Position numbers and translations under genes: made by a program. From Aliidiomarina minuta (GTDB lineage Bacteria > Pseudomonadota > Gammaproteobacteria > Enterobacterales > Alteromonadaceae), in NCBI RefSeq assembly GCF_003987145.1, contig NZ_PIPL01000001.1, forward strand, positions 186,001 through 250,000: DNA of 64,000 nt, written 5' to 3'. Below the pieces are notes generated by a model. The model ran no database searches. It was given only the letters and a program-made list of their open reading frames with translations, and was not told where the DNA came from. Positions 1 to 7,335 of the stretch are shown in pieces (the stretch's first letter is position 1; the number at the start of each line of letters is the position of its first letter).

Positions 1-409
1 CAAGCAGGGCGTCATTAATCAGCTCGACCGGCAGGTAAATATTAAGATTTTGTACCAACAGTTCGCTGACATCACGGGCATAATACTGATTGTCATCATC
101 GTCGGTTAGAATGGCATAACCTGGCTGCTGCTCTAACTGCGCTAACGTACCTCTCAACGGATGTGAAATTCGTATATACAGACTTTCTGGTGCCTGTTGC
201 CAGCGAATACTGGCGCTGTGGCGTTCGTTATCTCTGAAATTGAAAAAAGCCATGCGCGCCTGAAACTCCCAGTTATCAATGTCCGCCAGCTGTGCCTGAT
301 GAGTGGCGATTAACTGCTGATCAGCATCTGTTTCTGATACTGAGTCGGGGCGTGAAGCACAGGCCGTCAGAAACAAAGTTATTAGCATCAAAAAGCAAAT
401 GTGTCGCAT
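1..409 (-). CDS. lolB: Outer-membrane lipoprotein receptor LolB (partial, 3' end off-window)
   Basis: LolB takes lipoproteins from the periplasmic carrier LolA and inserts them into the outer membrane; it is itself an outer-membrane lipoprotein. Read from the ATG at 409 the minus strand is open to the window edge (about 136 codons), so the last third of a roughly 200-residue family is missing. A lipoprotein signal peptide ends in the lipobox LTAC (Cys17), followed by the family-like stretches WEFQARMAF, SIRWQQ and, near the cut, LPVELI. The gene is divergent from hemA, the usual gammaproteobacterial arrangement, where ispE normally follows. Identity rests on motifs and synteny. Confidence 0.85.
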   Translation of the reverse strand, partial: MRHICFLMLITLFLTACASRPDSVSETDADQQLIATHQAQLADIDNWEFQARMAFFNFRDNERHSASIRWQQAPESLYIRISHPLRGTLAQLEQQPGYAILTDDDDNQYYARDVSELLVQNLNIYLPVELINDALL

Positions 410-542
410 GAAATTTCCAGATTAAGTTAATCGCTTATGAAGTTGACCACAAAAGCGACCCTGCTTTCAATAAGGCGTGCTTTACCATACAATATGGGGC
501 CTGATTTTATAGCTATACTTGAAGCTTGGTAGCCGCGCATAT

Positions 543-1787
543 ATGACCATCTTAGCACTTGGTGTTAACCATAAAACTGCCTCCGTGGAAGTTCGTGAAA
601 AGGTTGCCTTTCAACCTGAAGAACTTGAAATGGCGCTGCAGTCGCTGACCCAGTTAGGTCATGTTTCCGAAAGCGTTATTGTATCTACCTGTAATCGTAC
701 AGAATTGTATTGCCATCTTGAAGAAGATGATCTAACCCCGGTGATTGAATGGTTCGCTGCCTTTCACCAGTTACCTGCAGACGAACTGAGTCAGTACTTG
801 TATCAGCATGCTGATGTGGGCGCTATTAATCATTTGATGTCAGTCGCTTCGGGGCTTGATTCACTTGTGCTCGGCGAACCACAAATTCTGGGCCAGGTGA
901 AGCAGGCTTTCCAGCAGGCTCGTGAAGCTGGCACCGTAGGGACGATATTTGAACGGCTGTTCCAATCTACTTTCTCGGTCGCAAAAGACGTGCGAACCAA
1001 TACCGAAGTAGGTCAGAACGCGGTATCTGTTGCTTTTGCTGCCGTTAATCTGGCGAAACACATCTTTTCCAGTCTTTCGAAGGCCCGCGTATTGCTGGTT
1101 GGCGCGGGAGAAACCGCAGAGCTGGTGGCGCGTCACTTAAGTGAGCAGGGTGTCGCCCGTATTCAGATAGCTAACCGTACTCGTAGTCGTGGCGAAGCAC
1201 TGGCAAAAGCAGTGGGTGGAGAGGCGCATTCGTTAACTGACCTGCATGAGTTATTACCGCAGGCAGATATTGTTATCTCATCTACGGCAAGCCCTTTACC
1301 TATCATCGGTAAAGGTTTGATTGAAAGCGCCATTAAAAAACGCCGGCATCAGCCTATGCTGCTCATTGATTTGGCCGTTCCCCGTGACATTGAGGAGCAG
1401 GTCAGTGAGTTGGATGATGTTTATCTGTATACGGTTGATGACTTGCAGAGCATTGTTAGTGAAAACCGTGCCCAACGTGAAACTCAGGCGGATGTAGCCC
1501 GCGATATGATTAGTTTGCAGGCGCAGGCGTTTAACGAGTGGCTGCGCAGTCTCAATAGTGTAGATCTGCTACGCCGTTATCGTTCCGGCAATGAGGCGCT
1601 GATGCAACAGCCTTTGGACCGGGCCCTGAATGCACTGGCAGCCGGTAAACCTGCCAACGAAGTGGTGCAGGAGCTAGCCAACCGACTAACGAACACTTTG
1701 ATGCATGAACCTACGCGTGCGATACAGGATGCGGGACGGCGAGGGGATTTAACTGCCCTGGCTGCCTATCAGAAATTAATTAAATAA
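543..1787 (+). CDS. hemA: Glutamyl-tRNA reductase HemA
   Basis: First committed step of C5 tetrapyrrole (heme) synthesis: NADPH-dependent reduction of glutamyl-tRNA to glutamate-1-semialdehyde. The N-terminal domain begins MTILALGVNHKTA, and the catalytic cysteine lies in STCNRTELY (Cys50, the same position as in E. coli). A Rossmann motif LLVGAGETAE and a C-terminal dimerisation region follow. I use the ATG at 543 (414 aa, normal family length) rather than an in-frame TTG at 519, because the family begins directly with this motif. A weak promoter candidate (TTGACC at 443, TTCAAT at 466) lies in the lolB-hemA gap. prfA follows after 17 bases, so the two are probably cotranscribed. Confidence 0.97.
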   Translation: MTILALGVNHKTASVEVREKVAFQPEELEMALQSLTQLGHVSESVIVSTCNRTELYCHLEEDDLTPVIEWFAAFHQLPADELSQYLYQHADVGAINHLMSVASGLDSLVLGEPQILGQVKQAFQQAREAGTVGTIFERLFQSTFSVAKDVRTNTEVGQNAVSVAFAAVNLAKHIFSSLSKARVLLVGAGETAELVARHLSEQGVARIQIANRTRSRGEALAKAVGGEAHSLTDLHELLPQADIVISSTASPLPIIGKGLIESAIKKRRHQPMLLIDLAVPRDIEEQVSELDDVYLYTVDDLQSIVSENRAQRETQADVARDMISLQAQAFNEWLRSLNSVDLLRRYRSGNEALMQQPLDRALNALAAGKPANEVVQELANRLTNTLMHEPTRAIQDAGRRGDLTALAAYQKLIK

Positions 1788-1804
1788 TTATAACAGGGTA
1801 CAAC

Positions 1805-2893
1805 ATGAAAGAGTCTATCGTTCGCAAGCTGGAAGGCCTGGTGGAGCGCTATGAAGAAGTGCAGATGCTGCTTGGTGATCCCGATGTGATAAGCAAGCAG
1901 GACCAGTTTCGTGCCTTGTCGAAAGAATATTCCCAGCTTGAGGAAACTGTGAAATGTTTTCAGCAGTATCAGCAGGCTCAGTCTGATGAACAGGCGGCTA
2001 TTGCCATGCAGCAGGACGAAGACCCTGAAATGCGGGAAATGGCCGATGAGGAACTGGAGCAGGCCAAAAAGGTTCGTGAACACTTAGCTGCAGAGCTGGA
2101 AATATTATTACTGCCCCGGGATCCGAAAGATGATCATCCCTGTTACCTGGAGATCAGGGCTGGAGCAGGAGGCGACGAAGCAGCTATCTTTGCTGGCGAT
2201 TTATACCGTATGTACAGTCGTTATGCTGAGCAGCATGGCTGGAAAGTCAGTATGGTGAGTTGCAATGAAGGCGAGCATGGCGGTTTTAAAGAGGTTATCG
2301 CGCATGTTGCCGGCGATGGCGCTTATGGCAAAATGAAGTTTGAATCTGGTGGTCACCGGGTTCAGCGCGTCCCTGAAACTGAGTCACAGGGACGGGTGCA
2401 TACTTCAGCCTGCACGGTGGCGGTCTTACCTGAGTTACCTGCCGCTGAGCAAATAGAAATTAATCCTGCAGATCTGCGTATTGATACTTACCGGGCGTCA
2501 GGGGCTGGCGGACAGCATGTTAACCGTACCGATTCTGCGGTACGTATTACTCACCTTCCTTCGGGAGTTGTGGTGGAGTGCCAGGACGAACGTTCACAAC
2601 ATAAAAACAAAGCCAAGGCGATGTCAGTATTGAGTGCCCGCTTGCAGGCTGCAGAAGACGCGCGTCGTGAAGCAGAAGAGCAATCCACCCGACGTAGCCT
2701 GGTTGCCAGTGGTGATCGTTCAGAACGTATTCGCACGTATAATTATCCTCAGGGCAGGGTTAGCGATCATCGTATTAATCTTACTCTTTATCGCCTGGAT
2801 GAAGTGTTGGCCGGAGAACTTAATCTGATTCTGGATGCTATTGTGCAGGAACACCAGGCGGACTTGCTCGCTTCGTTGTCAGAAGGTCATTAG
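1805..2893 (+). CDS. prfA: Peptide chain release factor 1
   Basis: RF1 recognises UAA and UAG stop codons and triggers peptide release on the ribosome. The 362-residue length is normal. The GGQ motif that reaches the peptidyl-transferase centre is at residues 235-237 (GAGGQHVN), and the stop-codon-reading PxT motif is PET at 190-192, which separates RF1 from RF2 (SPF). It lies between hemA and prmC, five bases before the latter. PrmC methylates the GGQ glutamine, so enzyme and substrate are encoded side by side. Confidence 0.98.
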   Translation: MKESIVRKLEGLVERYEEVQMLLGDPDVISKQDQFRALSKEYSQLEETVKCFQQYQQAQSDEQAAIAMQQDEDPEMREMADEELEQAKKVREHLAAELEILLLPRDPKDDHPCYLEIRAGAGGDEAAIFAGDLYRMYSRYAEQHGWKVSMVSCNEGEHGGFKEVIAHVAGDGAYGKMKFESGGHRVQRVPETESQGRVHTSACTVAVLPELPAAEQIEINPADLRIDTYRASGAGGQHVNRTDSAVRITHLPSGVVVECQDERSQHKNKAKAMSVLSARLQAAEDARREAEEQSTRRSLVASGDRSERIRTYNYPQGRVSDHRINLTLYRLDEVLAGELNLILDAIVQEHQADLLASLSEGH

Positions 2894-2898
2894 TTCCT

Positions 2899-3759
2899 AT
2901 GAATAGTAACTACCAACTGGTCAAAGCGATTCAGTACGCCAGGACGCAAATTGCTCAGGGTGGTAGTGAAAGTGCTTTGCTGGATGCTCAGCTATTGTTG
3001 CAACACATATTGGGTTGTGACCGCCAATGGTTATACATGCATCCTGAACACCCGATGACTGATACCGAGTGGGACAGTTACAGAGAGCTGGTTGAGCGTC
3101 GCCGTAAAGGTGAGCCGATAGCCTATATACTGGGACAGCGTGAGTTCTGGAGTCTGACGCTGGACGTGAATGCCACTACTTTGATTCCGAGACCAGATAC
3201 AGAAAGGCTAGTGGAAGCGGCTCTTGCTCTTGATTTGCCTCATACTGCCAAAGTTTTAGAGCTAGGCACGGGCACGGGGGCTATTGCACTGGCTTTGGCA
3301 AGCGAGCGCCCGGAATGGCAAATTGATGCTGTTGATTATTCAGCGCAGGCTGTGCAGTTGGCACAAGGTAATGGTAAGCGGCTTAAACTCCCTCAGGTAA
3401 CTGTTTTCCAAAGCGACTGGTTTAGCGAAGTGAAGCAAACCGACTATGATCTTATTATCAGCAACCCTCCTTACATAGCTGCAGAGGATATGCATTTAGA
3501 ACAGGGAGATCTTCGCTATGAGCCGCATTCTGCTTTGGTTGCGGCGGATAAAGGTTTCGCTGATCTTGACCATATTATCAGTTGCAGCCGGGGCTATTTA
3601 AAAGCTCAGTCCTGGGTTATGGTGGAGCACGGATTTGCACAAGGGGCTAAAGTTCGAGAGATTTTTACCGAAAAAGGTTATAAAAAGGTTAACACTCTAA
3701 CGGATTATGCTAATTTGGATAGAGTCACTTATGCCCAATGTTCTAACCCCAATGGGTGA
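2899..3759 (+). CDS. prmC: Release factor glutamine N5-methyltransferase PrmC
   Basis: SAM-dependent methyltransferase that modifies the GGQ glutamine of RF1 and RF2. At 286 aa it has the family length. An N-terminal helical substrate-binding domain contains IPRPDTE (96-102), followed by the SAM-binding loop ELGTGTG (121-127) and the catalytic NPPY motif (189-192). Its start is five bases after the prfA stop, indicating cotranscription. A paralogue acting on ribosomal protein L3 (prmB) is encoded at 24547-25470. Confidence 0.97.
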   Translation: MNSNYQLVKAIQYARTQIAQGGSESALLDAQLLLQHILGCDRQWLYMHPEHPMTDTEWDSYRELVERRRKGEPIAYILGQREFWSLTLDVNATTLIPRPDTERLVEAALALDLPHTAKVLELGTGTGAIALALASERPEWQIDAVDYSAQAVQLAQGNGKRLKLPQVTVFQSDWFSEVKQTDYDLIISNPPYIAAEDMHLEQGDLRYEPHSALVAADKGFADLDHIISCSRGYLKAQSWVMVEHGFAQGAKVREIFTEKGYKKVNTLTDYANLDRVTYAQCSNPNG

Positions 3760-3801
3760 TAAGTGAATGCCTTATAGCCCAGGAGGACGCTTCGTAAATC
3801 T

Positions 3802-5298
3802 ATGAGCAATCAATTTTTATTCGCCGACGAACCGGCCCAGCAACAGGAATTGCCACAAGAATTCTGGAAGATCCTGATTGTTGATGATGAACCTGAAGTA
3901 CATGCTGTGACCAAACTGGCGTTAAGCGATTTTAGCTTTTTAGGCCGGGGTCTGGAATTTCACAGTGCCTACTCGGGAGAAGAAGCGCGTGAGCTGGCAA
4001 CAGCTCATCCTGACGCGGCTATTGTATTGCTGGACGTGGTTATGGAGACAGACGACGCCGGTTTGCATGTAGCGCGTTTTATTCGCGAAGAACTGGGCAA
4101 TCGTTTTACCCGTATTATTCTGCGCACTGGTCAGCCAGGGCAGGCGCCTGAGCGCACCGTTATTGTTAACTATGATATAAACGATTATAAATCGAAAACT
4201 GAACTAACTGCCCAAAAACTTTTTACTGCGGTGATGTCGAGCCTGCGTTCTTATCGCGATATTATCACCATAGATCACAGTCGTCAGGGATTGGAAAAGG
4301 TTATCGCTTCTTCCACAAACCTGTTTGCCTTGCAATCAATGGAGCATTTTATTGATGGCCTGGTGCAACAGTTAAGCTGGGTGATTGGTGGAGCAAGGCA
4401 GACTCTGTATGCGGCTGCTGGACGCTCTCCTGATTCCGAACAACTCATTATCAAAGCGGCGTATGGCGAAGAGTCGGACATGCTGATTAATCAGCGCATT
4501 CAGGCGGCCTTACCGAAAAAAGTATTACCGGAAGTGGATAAAGTGATACGCAGTCACGGTATTCATTATGGTGATGACTTTGTCCTGGCCTATTGCCCCA
4601 GCCAGTGCCGTCCGCAGGGTGCTTTGCTTTGTCTGACCGGGCTTTCGCGGCCGTTAATGGACTCGGAACGGGAATTGTTGCAGTTATTTGCTGACAACGT
4701 TCAGCTAGCTCATGATAATGTCACCTGTTTGCAGGACACCGATGAATTACTTGCTGGCCTGGTAGCCCGTCTGATGGAGCTGGAACAGGAAAAAGTGGCT
4801 CAATTACCGGATAAGCAGTCGGCTTTTGTGCAGGTTTCGCAAGCGCTGGCAGATGCCTATGGCATGAGCAAAGCCCGCGCCCAACAAACTGCGACGGCGG
4901 CTACTTTGTATGAACGAGCGGAAAGTCTTTTTGCGGTAATGGACAACCAGCCGGCAACCCGGGTTTCACCTTGCCAGGAACGCTTAAAACGTGCAGTGCG
5001 GCCGTTGCATATGGCAGACTCTGATGTTGCACATATTGCTTATCGGGCTTTAAATGAACGTATTGAACGTTGGGATGGTCTGGGTCTGCCAGCGGGTAAA
5101 CAAGGCGATTCTATTGCGGTTGAAAGTCAGGTGCTGGTACTGGCCAATCATTTCTGTCGTTTGCAAAAAGAGGATATAAGCGAAGCTGATCTGTTGCAGC
5201 GATTGGAAGCTGAACGCGGACGTCATTTTTCGCCTGCAGTGCTGGATGCGCTGGTGAAGAATCTGAAAAATTTAACCAAAAAAGCCCGGGTCAGCTGA
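3802..5298 (+). CDS. DUF3369-type response regulator with degenerate HD-GYP C-terminus
   Basis: An N-terminal receiver domain (about residues 22-145) has the acidic pair D28/D29, phosphoacceptor D78 (LLDVVM), T109 and K130. A middle region of about 170 residues resembles the DUF3369 sensor domain found in HD-GYP response regulators. The C-terminus (about 340-495) aligns by eye with HD-GYP, but the metal-binding residues are gone: the 'HDIGK' region reads ATLYERAE, 'HHER' reads LNERIERW, and GYP is GLP. Cyclic-di-GMP hydrolysis is therefore unlikely, and an output by protein contact is an inference. AGGAGG (3781-3786) lies 15 bases before the ATG, a long spacing. No histidine kinase is adjacent. 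The gene interrupts the usual prmC-sirB-kdsA order. Confidence 0.85.
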   Translation: MSNQFLFADEPAQQQELPQEFWKILIVDDEPEVHAVTKLALSDFSFLGRGLEFHSAYSGEEARELATAHPDAAIVLLDVVMETDDAGLHVARFIREELGNRFTRIILRTGQPGQAPERTVIVNYDINDYKSKTELTAQKLFTAVMSSLRSYRDIITIDHSRQGLEKVIASSTNLFALQSMEHFIDGLVQQLSWVIGGARQTLYAAAGRSPDSEQLIIKAAYGEESDMLINQRIQAALPKKVLPEVDKVIRSHGIHYGDDFVLAYCPSQCRPQGALLCLTGLSRPLMDSERELLQLFADNVQLAHDNVTCLQDTDELLAGLVARLMELEQEKVAQLPDKQSAFVQVSQALADAYGMSKARAQQTATAATLYERAESLFAVMDNQPATRVSPCQERLKRAVRPLHMADSDVAHIAYRALNERIERWDGLGLPAGKQGDSIAVESQVLVLANHFCRLQKEDISEADLLQRLEAERGRHFSPAVLDALVKNLKNLTKKARVS

Positions 5299-5323
5299 CC
5301 CACCACCCACTTTAGGAATTACT

Positions 5324-5710
5324 ATGTTTGCTGTTTTTAAACATTTTCACATGACCATGGCTATTTTGAGCATGGTCTTTTTAGTTGTACGTTTTATTAT
5401 GGGCATGCGTAATCCCGCTGCTTTGAATAAGCCTTTCCTTAAAATACCTCCGCATATTGTCGATACTCTTTTTGTGATCAGCATTATAGCTATGATCATT
5501 ACAGTGAATATTACTGTTTATCCATCTGGCTGGATCGGTGAAAAAGCAGCTCTGTTTATTACATATATTGTATTTTCAGTAATTACGGTGCTTGCGGTAC
5601 GGGGCAAAATGCCTTCGAAGCTGCGTATTCCTGCTTTTGTACTAGCCTTGGTAAGCTGGATTTGGGCCATTAAAATAGCCTTCATGAAAACCCCACTTCT
5701 GTTGGGTTGA
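5324..5710 (+). CDS. SirB2-family inner-membrane protein
   Basis: A 128-residue protein with four hydrophobic segments (about 10-28, 47-66, 75-92, 98-118), matching the small SirB/SirB2 family found between prmC and kdsA in enterobacteria. Its biochemical function is unknown. Recognisable family-like pieces are the start FKHFHMTMA, the RF motif in the first segment, PHIVDT before the second, and GWIGEKA. In E. coli a transglutaminase-like sirB1 lies beside it; none is seen here. kdsA follows, with its ATG 17 bases after the stop. Confidence 0.85.
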   Translation: MFAVFKHFHMTMAILSMVFLVVRFIMGMRNPAALNKPFLKIPPHIVDTLFVISIIAMIITVNITVYPSGWIGEKAALFITYIVFSVITVLAVRGKMPSKLRIPAFVLALVSWIWAIKIAFMKTPLLLG

Positions 5711-5727
5711 ACCGTCAGAGTTTAACT

Positions 5728-6579
5728 ATGAATAAAGATATTATTAAAGTTGGCCAACTGGATGTTGCCAACCATTTACCCTTCGTACTTTTTGGTGGCA
5801 TGAATGTGCTGGAGTCTGAAGAGCTGGCGCTGCGTATTGCTGAACACTATGTAAAAGTAACAGAAGCGTTATCTATTCCTTATGTATTTAAGGCTTCTTT
5901 TGATAAAGCAAATCGTTCTTCTATCCACTCTTTTCGCGGCCCGGGGCTGGATAAGGGCCTGCAAATATTAGAGTCGGTAAAGCGTGAATTCGGTGTACCT
6001 GTTATCACCGATGTTCACTTGCCTGAACAGGCGGCCGCCGCGGCTGAAGTGGCTGATATCATTCAGTTGCCAGCGTTTCTCGCCCGGCAGACTGACCTGG
6101 TCGTGGCTATGGCTAAAACCAACGCGGTCATTAATGTGAAAAAGCCACAGTTTCTGGCTCCTCACGAAATGCGTCATATTATGAGCAAATTTGCAGAAGC
6201 GGGTAACGATAAAATTATCCTCTGTGAGCGAGGTTCCAGCTTTGGTTATAACAACCTGGTTGTCGATATGCTGGGCATGGATGACATGAAAAAGATGGCA
6301 CCGGTGATGTTTGATGCCACTCATGCGTTGCAACGTCCAGGTGGCCGGACTGACTCAGCGGACGGACGTCGTGCTCAGGCGGCGGAACTTGCGCGTAGTG
6401 GTATGGCGTTAGGACTGGCCGGGCTCTTTATTGAGGCGCACCCGGATCCCAATCAGGCACTTTGCGATGGGCCCTGTGCGTTGCCTCTGGATAAACTGCA
6501 ACCTTATCTGCAGCAGATGAAAGCCGTGGATGAATTGGTTAAAAGTTTCCCACCGCTGGACACTTCTGCTAACAGCTGA
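5728..6579 (+). CDS. kdsA: 3-deoxy-D-manno-octulosonate 8-phosphate synthase
   Basis: Condenses phosphoenolpyruvate with arabinose 5-phosphate to Kdo-8-phosphate for the LPS inner core. Characteristic stretches are GGMNVLES, YVFKASFDKANRSS, GVPVITDVH, QLPAFLARQT, NVKKPQF and FDATHALQRPGG. The Asn in GGMNVLES is where metal-dependent enzymes carry Cys, so this is the metal-independent class (family knowledge). The ATG at 5728 gives 283 aa, the family norm; an upstream in-frame TTG at 5707 overlaps the previous gene and adds residues the family lacks. A Gram-negative LPS gene ending this operon. Confidence 0.97.
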   Translation: MNKDIIKVGQLDVANHLPFVLFGGMNVLESEELALRIAEHYVKVTEALSIPYVFKASFDKANRSSIHSFRGPGLDKGLQILESVKREFGVPVITDVHLPEQAAAAAEVADIIQLPAFLARQTDLVVAMAKTNAVINVKKPQFLAPHEMRHIMSKFAEAGNDKIILCERGSSFGYNNLVVDMLGMDDMKKMAPVMFDATHALQRPGGRTDSADGRRAQAAELARSGMALGLAGLFIEAHPDPNQALCDGPCALPLDKLQPYLQQMKAVDELVKSFPPLDTSANS

Positions 6580-6610
6580 GCCCTTGCTCTTAGTTGGTGA
6601 TTGGTTTAAA

Positions 6611-6626
6611 TTAAACGCCTGTTTAA
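6611..6626. promoter_or_regulatory. Candidate PsrA operator (autoregulatory site)
   Basis: A perfect inverted repeat, TTAAAC-GCCT-GTTTAA, lies 35 bases before the psrA-like start. It fits the AAAC-N2-4-GTTT core known for Pseudomonas PsrA sites (recalled from literature). Two more symmetries overlap it: GTTTAA-A-TTAAAC at 6604-6616, and an 8-bp stem AACGCCTG / CAGGCGTT at 6614-6636. The latter could instead be a weak hairpin after kdsA, but no T-run follows. Confidence 0.55.
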
Positions 6627-6660
6627 ATCAGGCGTTGCCTGAACCAATAAAGAGGCCGTC

Positions 6661-7296
6661 ATGGCAAAGGTGCTCAAAACTAAAGAAAAAATATTAAATT
6701 CGGCAGAGCGGTTGTTTGCGGAACAGGGCTTTGAGCATACTTCTTTACGTCAGATTACCAGTTCAGCGGATGTTAATCTGGCTTCTGTTAATTATCACTT
6801 TGGCTCAAAAAAAGCACTTATCCAGGCGGTCATGGAGCGCTATCATGTGGTCTTCATGCCGGCTTTGGATAAAGGCTTGCAGGCCCTGCAACAGAAGGGT
6901 ATTCCTCATACCCAGGCGGTATTAAACTGCTTTGTGGACCCATTAATTGAATTGCGTTGCATTAATCCAAATGGCACCGCCATTTATTTAAGCCTGTTGG
7001 GTCATGCCTACAGCGAGATACAAGGTCACTTACGCCGCTTCACTATGGCTAATTTCGGCGACGTTCTGCATCGCTTATTAGCCTGTGTGCAACAGGCTAA
7101 TCCAAATTTAAGCTTAAATACTTTGTTTTGGCGTCTACACTTTACTTTAGGTGCTACTGTTTTTGCTCAGGTGTCAGGCCAGGCTTTAAGTGAAATTGCT
7201 CAGGCTGACTTTGGTGAGCAGGCCGGAGCTGAAGATATTATCAGTAAACTGATTCCATATCTGGCTGCAGGCATAGAAGCAGCTGAACCCGAATAA
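6661..7296 (+). CDS. psrA: TetR-family regulator, PsrA-like, of fatty-acid oxidation
   Basis: A 211-residue TetR protein whose N-terminal helix-turn-helix (about 10-55) contains SAERLFAEQGF, TSLRQIT and NLASVNYHFGSKKALI. This is close to what I remember of Pseudomonas PsrA, a repressor released by long-chain fatty acids or acyl-CoAs. The C-terminal ligand domain is more divergent. It sits 39 bases upstream of fadE in the same direction, so the pair is probably cotranscribed, and a PsrA-type palindrome lies in its leader. The PsrA role is inferred from similarity, context and the site. Confidence 0.8.
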   Translation: MAKVLKTKEKILNSAERLFAEQGFEHTSLRQITSSADVNLASVNYHFGSKKALIQAVMERYHVVFMPALDKGLQALQQKGIPHTQAVLNCFVDPLIELRCINPNGTAIYLSLLGHAYSEIQGHLRRFTMANFGDVLHRLLACVQQANPNLSLNTLFWRLHFTLGATVFAQVSGQALSEIAQADFGEQAGAEDIISKLIPYLAAGIEAAEPE

Positions 7297-7335
7297 ATAA
7301 ATAGCTAGTTAGATTACTTGTAAGGAGTAATAGCA

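Noticed and set aside
861..1136. Minus-strand 91-residue frame inside hemA
   Set aside because: Lies wholly within a strong hemA gene, has no recognisable motif or ribosome-binding site; a codon-bias shadow.
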